Positions 34,973 through 45,249 of a DNA stretch of 64,000 bases are shown here, piece by piece (within the stretch, counting starts at the first letter, position 1; every line of letters starts with the position of its first letter). The translations under genes were made by a program, and so were the position numbers. Location: contig OZ029914.1 of assembly GCA_964023275.1 (NCBI GenBank), positions 50,856,530-50,920,529 of the forward strand, written 5' to 3'. The notes beneath the pieces are model-generated. The model ran no database searches. It saw nothing but the letters and a program-made list of their open reading frames with translations, and had not been told where the DNA came from. The DNA comes from Norana najaformis (taxonomy: Eukaryota; Annelida; Clitellata; Crassiclitellata; Hormogastridae).

Positions 34973-35440
34973 CTACACTTACGCGACCGCTGACTCAAGG
35001 TAGCTTTTTCACCACTGTGCTTAAGGACAAGACCACGAGATTTGAAGGTGCACCTAGTGGACCAATTGCCAGCGTGCCAGCCAGGACGCCACCAGCTGCT
35101 CTAGTTCCACCACCACCAGCACCATCTGCTTTTGGCCAACCAAGGGAGGTGGGTCTGCTCGCACAAATTGCCGCAACTGTCGCAGGTGTTGCTGTTGGAT
35201 CAGCTGTTACTCACACAATTGGTGCTGCGATGAGAGGCAGTGGTTGACATGCAGAGCCTGCCCCTGCCGCCAGGCAGAACAGGCGTACAGTCAACCCCAA
35301 AGCACGCGGAACCAGAAAAATCTTTACCAATTTGAACTGAGAAATTTCATGGACTGTGCACAGAACCCGTAAGATATCACTCTCCACCAGGGCTTCAACG
35401 AAGGACTAAATGACTGTTGGCTCTATTTCGGCGCGCCTAT
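34930..35440 (+). pseudogene. CHCHD2: CHCHD2/CHCHD10-like pseudogene, probably a retrocopy
   Basis: One frame holds GLLAQIAATVAGVAVGSAVT, the conserved central hydrophobic segment of the mitochondrial proteins CHCHD2/CHCHD10, preceded by a Pro/Ala-rich stretch (PPAALVPPPPAPSAFG). After a stop and frame change, about 35318-35405 reads LYQFELRNFMDCAQNP then DITLHQGFNEGLNDC, the CHCH domain with its FxxCAQN signature. The second cysteine of the first CX9C pair is lost and an internal stop is present. No intron interrupts the parts, suggesting a reverse-transcribed copy. CHCHD2/10 proteins act in mitochondrial cristae and stress signalling; this copy cannot make an intact one. Confidence 0.8.
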
Positions 35441-35502
35441 GTGATGTGCCAGGATATAGCACCGCGGATTGGAGAAAACTGAAGAGCGTCTAAGCAGTGA
35501 TA

Positions 35503-35507
35503 GATGC

Positions 35508-35579
<72 letters not shown>

Positions 35580-35580
35580 T
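35503..35580. repeat. (AAT)n microsatellite
   Basis: Uninterrupted ATA/AAT triplets. Confidence 0.95.
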
Positions 35581-35849
35581 CTTGGATGGCCTTTCGTTCC
35601 AGGTGGCGGTATTTTTCCTCTGCTAGTACTTGATTTTATTCTACCATCATACTCGCACGTTTTTTCGCCGAAATTCTTGTTTTGAGTTGGTAAGAGTTTT
35701 GTCTTTCAACTCCCGCTATAGGATTTGCAGGTTGCAGTTTCTTTTTACATAATTTCTAAAGTTATACTCACACACGCCACGTTTAACTACGCACGCGGTG
35801 ACCCGCTCCGCCCCCTTGTTCACGTGTATCATGGCCATACCTTCTAGCC

Positions 35850-36880
35850 ATGTTAGTCGGACTTTGTAGCCTGCTTTTTGATCATGTCATGTCTTTATCA
35901 CAAGGTCAGTCTTGGCCACTTTCACAGACTTGCCAGAAGGCTAAAAGCATTTGTAACCACTGCCATGCCATTAGACAGATGCACCGGGGCGATGGGTTGG
36001 TCCATAAACACGGCCCTCGTGATAGTCCATGCCCGGGATCTCGTAAACCACCGTTGTCCATCCTCCGTTCAGACACTCCATGCGGGAAAGACGGGCTTGT
36101 TGCCTCGGATCAGTCTTTGGGTGCGCAGGGAGGAGGGGCGCTGCCAGACTCTTTGGGTCCTGCCCCAAAGGGAGAGCCCCCTGTCACTTCAATGGTGAGT
36201 CCTTCCTTAGCTCACTCTAACCCTGCATGCCGGCTGATAAAATACATTCCCAAGGCCGCTCGTTCCTCTTTGGGCCATCTAGTCTCAGACTATAGATCGC
36301 ATCCTGTCTGACCCGACTAACCCAGATACTTGGCATACTCTTCTGCTTTTTAACAGTTTCATCGTGGTTCCCCAGCCAGATGGGGCAGACGCCACAATGC
36401 AATCTCTATTATCAAAAAAATTGCCATTTTCACCGCCGAGATGAAGTCTAATGCCCAATTTTCGGCACCGATTGCTTTTGTCAAGCGGAATGGGCACCAC
36501 AATGAGGGACCCCAAGGTCCAGAAGCCATAGCATCAGCTGTGACCGCTAAATTGGAAGATGGTAACATCAGAGCAGCGGTGCGGATTTTGTGCTCGGAGG
36601 AACAACCAGTCCGGGCAGACCCGACATACTTTGCAGACCTTCAGGGCAAGCACCCTATTCCCTCTAAACACAGATAAGGACTTACCACCTTTAAATCAAA
36701 ACCTCTCAGCTTTTCAGGTTACAGAACAGGACATTCTGCATGCGGTCCGTTCCTCTCCAGCTGGTTCTTGGGGTGGCCCTGATGGGTTGCGACCAAAACA
36801 TATCTTGGACCTGATTACATGTAACGAAACTGGCCCTGAGGTTCTTTCCTCTATTACCTCTCTAAATAATCTATGAATTC
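35850..36880 (+). mobile_element. LINE N-terminal/pre-RT fragment, third family
   Basis: A zinc-finger-like start (CNHCHAIRQMHRGDGLVHKH, about 35953), then KYIPKAARSSLGHLVSD near 36240, DPTNPDTWHTLLLF near 36316, KLEDGNIRAAVRILCSEEQP near 36550 and SSPAGSWGGPDGLRPKHILD near 36755. The last is the start of the RT domain. Several frame changes; the catalytic RT half is absent. I recall this layout from LINEs common in marine invertebrates but do not assign a clade. Confidence 0.75.
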
Positions 36881-37440
36881 CCAGATCCATTAATACATCC
36901 TACTTTTCCTAATTGCAGGATCCCCGCCTTTTGCTGATCTTCATTTGATATATTGCACAGAGTCTTTAAAATCATTAAAGCACAAAATTTTCTGAAAATT
37001 AATGCATTTAATACCCGCTTTCTTCCAGTGCCATAATTATAAATATTTACGCCAACACACGTCCATAACTAGAGCAAGTACATCCAGCAAAAGACTTTAT
37101 AATAATCTTTCTCTATTCATAATATATCCGCTTTATTACAAATTACACCGTGTAACACAATTTCTGTTCCTGGGTATTAAGTGTTGTTTCTTACTTATGC
37201 CTGAAAAGTATAGAAAATGGCTGTTATTCCCTTTAAACTTTGCTTTTGTGACCAGAATAATGATGTTCCGAAATTTACCTATTTTCAATGAAGAAACAGG
37301 CGAATTTGCGTCTTTACGTGTCAATAAAATTAAACAACAACGCATGAATCAATATTCACATGAATTTGCACTACAATTATACAAAAATGACCAAAAAAGA
37401 TTTAGAAGTGAGTAGTGTTTCGAGATTTACGATTATACTA
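36880..37440. other. Intergenic stretch with one unexplained ORF
   Basis: 36880-37000 resembles 15245-15400. An open frame at 37002-37415 (137 codons) has basic and hydrophobic stretches but no motif I recognise; composition and position suggest chance or repeat origin. Confidence 0.3.
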
Positions 37441-38190
37441 TAAATCACTTTCACGAATCAGCCCCTAAATGTAGTCTACCATCATGTTCTAATTATACTG
37501 TCCTTGGTAGCGACGTTCAAAGTTCAGTATATCCTGGTGGAAGCGCTCGCCTTGCTCCTGCGAGTGCGTTCCCATGTTCTCCTTGAAGTTATCAGGATAA
37601 ACACCAAGGATATGAACTTTGAGTGAAATCTTGCAGCCAATTTAGCCGTAGTTCTTCACCAGAGTCTCTATCAGCTCCACATATTTTTCGGCCTTGTGAT
37701 TACCCAGGAAACCCCTAACCACTGCAACAAAGCAGTTCCAAGCCGCTTTCTCCTTTCTAGTGAGCTTTTTGGGGAATTATCTGCACTCCAGGATCTTCTT
37801 TATTCGTGGTCCGACAAAAACACCGGCTTTGACCTTTGCTCAGACAGCTAAAGGAAGAAGTCTTGAAGTTATTTGAAGGCTCCCAACTCCTTACGTAGAG
37901 CTGTGCCAAATTGTTTCATAACGCCAGAGTTGATGTGCAGTGGTGGCATAAGCACCCTCTGGGGTTCCATCAGTGGATCCCAGATGACGTTGTTCCTCCC
38001 CACAGAGAACTCGGACCGCTGCGGCCGGATCCGCGGGTGATAGTGCATCTTGTCCCTGCTGTCCCAATGGCAAAGATAGCAGGGAAACCTGGTAAAACCA
38101 ACTTGAAGACCCATCAGGAGTGCTACCATTTTGAAGTCTCCAATGACCTTCCCTCCTCATTATACTTCAAGGCGTCTATCAAGTTCCTGG
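37440..38190 (-). pseudogene. Broken copy of a repetitive uncharacterised animal protein family
   Basis: Minus-strand fragments in order: LIDALKYNEEG, VALLMGLQVGFTRFPCYLCH, WDSRDKMHY, EPQRVLMPPLHINSGVMKQF, VFVGPRIKK-like, AAWNCFVAVVRGFLGNHKAE, and near the end ERFHQDI followed by ERRYQGQ. This pattern (CxLC-WDSR ... PPLHI ... FLGNHKAENY ... GERFHQDI) recurs in high-copy predicted proteins of arthropods and other invertebrates, likely from a mobile element. Multiple frame changes and stops. Confidence 0.6.
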
Positions 38191-38199
38191 CTACTATAT

Positions 38200-41100
38200 G
38201 GGAGCTACAAAAATATGATTCCTAATGATTGTTGTAAAGGACCTTGCTTTAATGATGAACTCTCAGCTCTTTGTCGTAACTATGATATTGTGATACCTTG
38301 GATGTATCCTAGATTGGAGCAGTTTATGTTTGATGATTTTGCTTCTGGCTGTGTTTGAGCATACCCAATTTTTTATTTATGGTTTGGTATTTCTGTATTT
38401 CTTTTTCTTTTTCTACCTTCGTGGTGAATAAACGTATATATTTCTCTGCATTCATTTTGCAACTAAGTCAACTTCCAACCTTTTCTTTTGCTTTCCACCT
38501 GCAATTAATCCTCTGTACTACGTTACTAATATTTCAGTCTGTTTTCATTGCACTGGGTCGTATGCACGACGACGGGGTGAGTTTTAGTTCCAGACTAACT
38601 TCGGCTTACGGCCGACTGGTTAATTAACTCATTATGCATGAAGCGGACTTAGCTTGCTACGCCTGGGCTAGCTCTAGTCCACTTCTCAATCAAGCGGGAA
38701 GTGGGTTTCCTCCGGCTTAGGGAAAGAAAGTAAAATGGCGGCTGGCACGGTTCGTCGCCTTTGACAAAGTTTTTGACGTCAAAGAGTGTTCAAGGACCGT
38801 AAAAATCCACTCGACTCGTTCAAGAAATTTGGAATTTAGTATGCTCTTCGTTTTCGACGTAACGAGCTACTTCTTAAACCAATTTATCTAACCAGGCAAA
38901 TGATGAAAACAAAAATCAATTACAACATCCTATCTGCTCAACAAGTGTTATACTTTACTTCCGAGAAAGCACTCAATTAGTTTGAACATAAAGGCATCGC
39001 TTTCTTTAAATTTCCTTCCCATTCAATGTACGCGATGAAAACTCACACCGCAGCGTTCAAAAATCTACGAAAGTATGGGAATTTTTTAAGAAGTGAGCTG
39101 CCTTAAGAATTGGTGTACGAGAATAATAATTAAATTGAAAATATTCAAAAGCGGTTGAACTATATTGAGACCAGATATACATGTAGGCACAATATTAACT
39201 AATTTATCATTATTAATTATTTTTGGAACGGGGACAATACTTCCAGGATTAATTTATTTTCTGCTGTAGATGTAATATATCGAAGTATGGACTGTAAATG
39301 ACAAATATTGGGAAAACCCGCAGATCAGGATTAAAACGTATTTCCTTGTTGATGCCCTTCAATATAATGTTTCTATTTCTGTTTCGATTCGCCATTTTCG
39401 ATGTATAAAAATATTATGAATGTACGAGCTGACAAGGTTTTGCTTATGCTTCAAACAGAAAGATAAGAAAATTGATTCTTACTGTGATTTGTGTAATTTT
39501 CTTCGATTCCCTTGGATTTTCGTCCACTTTACCAGACTCTAAATTACACTGAGACGTTCCGCCTATGAACTTCGGCAGATAATGAACCAAGGAAGCAAGA
39601 ATTGTTTGGCACAAAACCGGACACAATTTCTGACGGCTTTCACTATAGGCTGACTAGAGCTGTTTCACTTTCTTACAGTTATATAGCGCAATTACAATCG
39701 TCGGCCGACCCCGCTTAGCGACTGTAGGTAAAACATTTGCTCTAAGTCCTTATGCGAAAAGTTTCAATCAGACGATGCTGCAAATGTGGGTTTTCATTGC
39801 GTGTTAAGAGGCAAATCAGATAACGCAAAAGCAAAAGCGTAAAGGGGACGAACCTTTATGATTGGAATCAACCACATTTAGGGCGAAAGAGGTCAAATTG
39901 TACTGTGAAAATGGGTTCATGTAGCGACAGAAACGTTAGATGGCCTGAATCGATGGTGTTGTCCATGTCGGAGAAGATTTTATTAAGCGCATTATTTCAA
40001 GTGAAAGTTAAAGAACCATGCAAATCCACACTCTAAGATTATCTCTCTTGAAAGATTTGCCTGGAGATTATTCGACCATTTCGTCCAGCATTGAGCTTTC
40101 TTCAACGTTGTAATCTCGAGTGAAGTCTTTTCCAAGAAAAAGGCACAATGAGAAGAAAGTGGATATGTAAAAAACCACTTTCAAATTAGAATATAAGTTT
40201 ATTAAAGTCGAAAATCCATTTGACGTTTGAAAAATAATTCGTAATGATATTTCTTTGAAATAAATCCCTTTCTCATCACCTCAGTGAATTAGTTTTCTCA
40301 CCGATTGAGAAAACGCAAGGGAGCGCCCCTTCGCAAGACTAGAACATGCTGTTTTATTCTACAATGATATGAAAATTCCGAATATCACAAAATGGCTCTT
40401 TTCCGCGTATCAGAACGATTGTCCTATTACTTCTGTAACAGTCTTTATCATATTCTCAGTTGAAATCACGCAGTGAGCAAGGGAAGCCCCTGTTTGTTAG
40501 TACCATTTTAAGAGAATCCTCCTTGACCGTGGTTTAATCTTAACGGATTTAACGAGATCGTAATTATTAGCTTTTAACACCCTAACATTAACTTTAGAGT
40601 TCAGTTTAAGAATATGGACGAGGTAATTTAAAGTTACAAAGCTACTGCTGCATAGGCGCCGTGTTCTGTTGCAGCAGGTACTATTTCCTTCTTCGGTTAA
40701 GTCTCGCTGTTTCCATCTAGGTGATATTCGCAATTATGTAGATTCGCTTTATCACTATGAATTATGTTGATAGCATGTTTGCTAGAAATTGAGAAATAAG
40801 AAACGTGTTCTAATAACGGTAATACTGCCTCACCTCCTAATATGAAATTAAGTAACTCCTCTAGTTTATAGTAGCTGGGTAGGCAAAACAAATATACTGA
40901 AATAGTGACAATGAGTGGCTTATTCACCAAATATGACCAAAATATTTGACGCTCAAAAAGTCACACACGAAAGCTAATCCGATGAGAAATAATATGACAT
41001 TTTCACAGTCTAAATGATATTCAGGTTGTTCAGAGATAGTTTAGTAATATCTTCAGACACAATTCCCATCTGTTACCTAGTGTTTCCAGAAATTAGGTTG

Positions 41101-42110
41101 AAACCTCATCTCTTAATATGAAATTAATATGTGCCTTTATGTTTCCCCTGGTTAGGCTACTTTGCACAACGATGATTGTCATCTGACAGAGCTGCTGTTT
41201 AAGTGAAAGAAAATAATTATACCAGTTCGGATGAACATAAATTTAACAGTCGTAAACTCTTGTATCAGATCATAAGTGGTGCATACTTCGTTGTCCGGGA
41301 AGCGAGAAAGGACCGACTGGTTGTCCTTTGCAGTCGGATGAGATTCCCTGAAATAAGAACGACATCATGACGAGAACGACTCGCAAAAACTATTACAACT
41401 CTAAAAGTGAAAACAAATGTTATAAATTTATGACGATAAGACACATATCTATGCGAAGATCTCGTCACATATTGCATCCGCGGCGACCAATAATTTTGAA
41501 ATAAACAATTAGCAACAATAACTGTAGGGTAAGGCCACTGATTTTCCTGATTATGAGGAAGAAGAAGAAGAAGAAGAGCAGAGAGCGGACGAAGACGACA
41601 AGAACCGATCTAGACAGTAGAATTTGTGTTGAAGCTAGATAAACACAAATGCATTAAGAATTAGATTAGATTAAATCGAGTGCTGTTGATTCATATACAG
41701 TCTCTGTATGGTTGTATAATCTGTGAAGGTAAGTGCATTAAATCATTATTTTTATAAGAATCTGATTGTCTCATCTATTCATTCATTAGACCAACTACAT
41801 AGTGCCTCTTGAAGGTATAACCACAATGTGATTAACAACCTCTAATGCGCTAGTGTTTAATGTTCAAGCTCGAATTGACGACACACAAATTGTGAGTCCA
41901 GTTCACCCATAAAAACCAGAGCACAGGAAAGAACCTGGTCACATCAAAACTAACAGACAATTTAAATTTAAATTAGCTTCCTCTTCCAAATGTTTGTCAC
42001 GACTTACCAAAACAAGACGTATGGTTTTCCTGACTGTTTTGGTTTTCACGAATGCCAGGACGGAAGTTACACGTTCGAGCCCGAACTGTCAGAACCACAG
42101 GAACCAAAAG
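38200..42110. repeat. Duplicated non-coding blocks, including an inverted one
   Basis: 38520-38880 matches 7565-8000. 38900-40500 matches 8270-9700 and 27780-28960. 40640-41380 matches 6180-6880 in the opposite orientation. 41550-41580 is a (GAA)n tract. No gene recognised; short ORFs at 38131-38627 have no known domain. Confidence 0.55.
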
Positions 42111-42850
42111 CCTATTAACGAAGATTATTAAAAGTGAATAATAAATTTAGTAATAATAGTAATAATAATAATAACAACAACAACGACAACAACAACAGTA
42201 ATAATTATAATAATAATAAATTAATTTATACTTCTAACTTAAATGTTTAGTTCCTGAGAGATTATTTCTACTTAGAGTAAAATAATGATAGTGATGATGA
42301 TGATGATCATAATAATAATAATAACAATAACAACAACAAAAACAACAAAAACAACAGCAATAACATTGTCTTACTTTGACTTTCGAATACTGGCAATAGG
42401 TAAAATTTGCATTAAAACAACTGATTTGAATATGTCAGCATAAATAGGCCTATCTTCGATTTGTATCTTCTCGAAACCAAAGTGGCCTATTAACGAAGTT
42501 TATTAAGAGTGAATAATAAATTTAATAATAATAATAGTAGTAATAATAATAATAACAACGACAACAACAACAGTCATAATTATAATAATAATAATCAATT
42601 AATTTATACTTCTAACTTAAATGTTTAGTTCCTGAGAGATTATTTCTACCTAGAGTAAAATAATGATAATGATGATGATCATGATCATAATAATAATAAT
42701 AATAATAACAACAACAACAAAAACAACAACAATAACATTGTCTTACTTTGACTTTCGAAAACTGGCAATAAGTAAAATTTGTATTAAAACAAGTGATTTG
42801 AATATGTCAGCATAAATAGGCCTATCATAGATTTGTATCTTCTAGTCTGG
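42111..42850. repeat. 375-bp tandem duplication rich in AAT/AAC repeats
   Basis: CCTATTAACGAAG occurs at 42111 and 42486. Each copy contains the same series of (AAT)n, (AAC)n and (GAT)n tracts and GAGAGATTATTTCTAC, and ends with the minus-strand 3' end of a BTB exon 1 (TTCGATTTGTATCTTCT near 42465 and its match near 42830). Confidence 0.85.
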
Positions 42851-43390
42851 TCTAAACCCGATACTGAATGCAGTAAAGAGGTTCGATGAAGGCTGCAAAT
42901 GGACAAGCAGTAGCGGCATGCGCTACGGAGGAGTGGAGACTGCTTAGAGAAAGAAATCATCCAAGGAAGAATTCCTGGATACCCGGGTTCGGAGAAGATC
43001 CGAGATGACATGAATCGATAACATCTAGTCGTAGACTGAATTATCGTTCGAACAGTTATTACAGGAAACAAGGGGCAGAAGCAGATGGCACAAATTGTCC
43101 GTAGTGCAGCCAATCTTCCGCTCGAGGACGGTTGAAGACAAGACAAGACAAGGCCTCTGGTCCGAACCGAAACTCAGCCGTTCCCTGCAGAACATCTCTT
43201 CAAAGAGAGGCCTTCGTGAAATTAGCATGTACTTATGAGCACGGATAACGACTGTGACGTCATCTGGTGGTCCGACTTCGAAGCAGACGTCCGTTGCTAT
43301 TTCGTTGTCCAACATGTACCGGTTGCATTCCAACACAGTCTTCCCCGACTGCCATCCAGTTTCGTCACGCGTAGCCTTGTCTTTCAGATA
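42822..43390 (-). pseudogene. Orphan BTB exon 1, disrupted by a LINE fragment
   Basis: 43175-43390 encodes a BTB N-terminal half: DETGWQSGKTVLECNRYML, DNEIATDVCFEVGPP, VIRAHKYMLISRRPLFEEMF. Homology then stops at an inserted LINE 3' end and resumes at 42822-42850, where KIxI residues of the exon end are seen with a stop. In the five intact genes this exon is continuous (266-344 bases). The nearest exon 2 downstream on this strand belongs to copy D, 8.4 kb away, so this could be copy D's former first exon. That link is inferred from order and strand only. Confidence 0.75.
42852..43155 (+). mobile_element. LINE 3' end inserted in BTB exon 1
   Basis: Plus-strand fragments: GRIPGYPGSEKIRDDMNR-like, then VITGNKGQKQMAQIVRSAAN and LPLEDG followed by a stop, as at the end of LINE ORF2 proteins, then an (ACAAG)n tail at 43136-43151. 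TCTGGTCTAAACC at the left edge and TCTGGTCCGAACC at the right edge (two mismatches) are the target-site duplication. Confidence 0.8.
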
Positions 43391-43399
43391 TTACGCTCG

Positions 43400-45249
43400 T
43401 GTTCTTTATTGTAAACAAGACCACTCGAAGTTTGATTACATTGTGAAACATTTGGAACTTCAGCATGTCTAGATAAAGATATCTAACAATATCATTTCAT
43501 ATGCATAATTTTTAACACAAAAACGGAAACTGACCGCAACCGTTAGATAAATTGACCTTCTCGTGAATTTAAATTATAATTTATTCACGTTGCATTCATA
43601 AAATTAAAAAATATTTCACTTCATTCATTTTCCAAACAAATCAACTTGCAATCTTTTCTTTTGCTTTACAGCTGCAACTAATTCTCTAAACAAATTTATT
43701 AATATATCAGTCTGTTTTAATTGCACAGGACCGTATGCAAGAAGAGGTCGTAAGTGCTAGACCCAGACGAACTCCGGTGTACACCCGACTGGCGAATTGA
43801 CTCTTTATGCATGAAGAGGTCTTAGTGCACTACGCCTGGCTAGCCTTAGTCCACTTCTCAAGCAGGCATAAGTCGACTAGTCCCAGCTTAGGGAAAGAAA
43901 GGAAAATGGCGGCTCTCACGATTCGTCGCCTTCGACAAACTTTTCGAAGTCAAGGAATTTATAATTTATTTTGGTCTTCGTTTTCGCCGTCACGAGTTGC
44001 TATTAATTTGTCAGTGTACCTTGCAACTTAAACTGTATGGCCTCCTCTTGTCATATCGCCACAACATATCACCTCATGTACATCGACACGGTTTTGTATA
44101 GCGACTGTATGGCTGTATGGCCTCGACCCTGCTCATTTTGCAATGAATTTATCAGGTGAGATCTTCCACCATCGCTGCCCGTTTGAATGAGCGCCAAGCC
44201 ATTTAAGGTTCCCGTGCACTGACCGTGTTAGCCAGAGATTATATATATTGAATATAGCCACTACCGATATCTGAACCGGCATCCTCACGCACAGAGGCGC
44301 AACTCCCCACTGATAAAGTTTAGTTAACGTTATCGTTTTATATGCAAATAAAATGTCGAATTTGCAACAGAATTGCAGCTTGAAATTATTTTAACTACTG
44401 TCTCTGTTTAATGTGTTTTTGTCTAAAATAAAACTAGGAAACGGATGAAAATGGCCGCCATATCTTATGTGAACGTTGCATCAGTGATCACATACATGTG
44501 GAAACATATGGTCGTTGATAAATTAATGTAGGCCTAACGTAAATAGTTGTGAAGATCATCGACTGGTGACATATATTCGAAATTGAAATAATCAGTCTCG
44601 TTGGTTCTTCTGTTTGCCACCTTTGTCTATTCGATGCTGCTTGTACAGGCGAAACAAAACAGATAAATCCATAAATGGGAAAACATGCAAAGCATTTTTC
44701 GGGAAATAATGACCTTAAAATTTGTTCCTGGAAAAGCGTGGTGTCAAAATTCCGGGTTTCTATTTTTAGGAATCATTATAATGAGACTGCATGCGAGTAC
44801 TCTGCCTATTCTTCTGGCAGCTAGGGGAAGGCTTCGTCTTCAGAAGGTATCTCTGGACAACTCCTCTGATTTGACGCAGCGCTCGATAATAAGCTGATTC
44901 TTTGCGCTTAGCTTTTAAGTAGCGATTTGGAATTTAAAATACGAGGTAAGTCATTCATGGAACCACATACACACGTCTATGCAGGTTGCTGGCCCTTACG
45001 CAACGTTAACTGTGCTCACTCTAGCTGCATATTAAACCTGTCTGTAAGAACAACTTGCAACGAATTTTGGAAACTTGAAGTCAATTACTTTCTGGTGTTA
45101 ATTTCATTTGGTATGAAATTGCACAGAATTAGTTTTTATTCACAAACTTAACAGCTTTATGCTCTGCAATTTGCTCAACCTTAATTCAGTTTTCAGTTTT
45201 GCTTTTGCGGATTCCTAGAGTCCAACATGTCATTACTTCTATATTTAGA
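43400..45249. other. Intergenic repeats before gene E
   Basis: 43690-44060 is a third copy of the block at 7565 and 38520. 44095-44310 is a family 1 SINE copy (minus). 44320-45249 shows no recognisable gene or repeat; the promoter of gene E is expected near its end but no clear signal is visible. Confidence 0.5.
44095..44310 (-). mobile_element. tRNA-derived SINE copy (family 1)
   Basis: CTCGACCCTGCTCATTTTGC, ATGAATTTATCAGGTGAGAT and CCATCGCTGCCCGTTTGAAT shared with copies at 48310 and 49570; tRNA-like head at the right end is partly lost. Confidence 0.65.

Noticed and set aside
37002-37415. 137-codon ORF as a new gene
   Set aside because: No motif, no start context, low-complexity composition, and it lies between transposon pieces.
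45199-45249. Longer N-terminus of gene E
   Set aside because: It also begins with TTG; the first in-frame ATG is at 45250.
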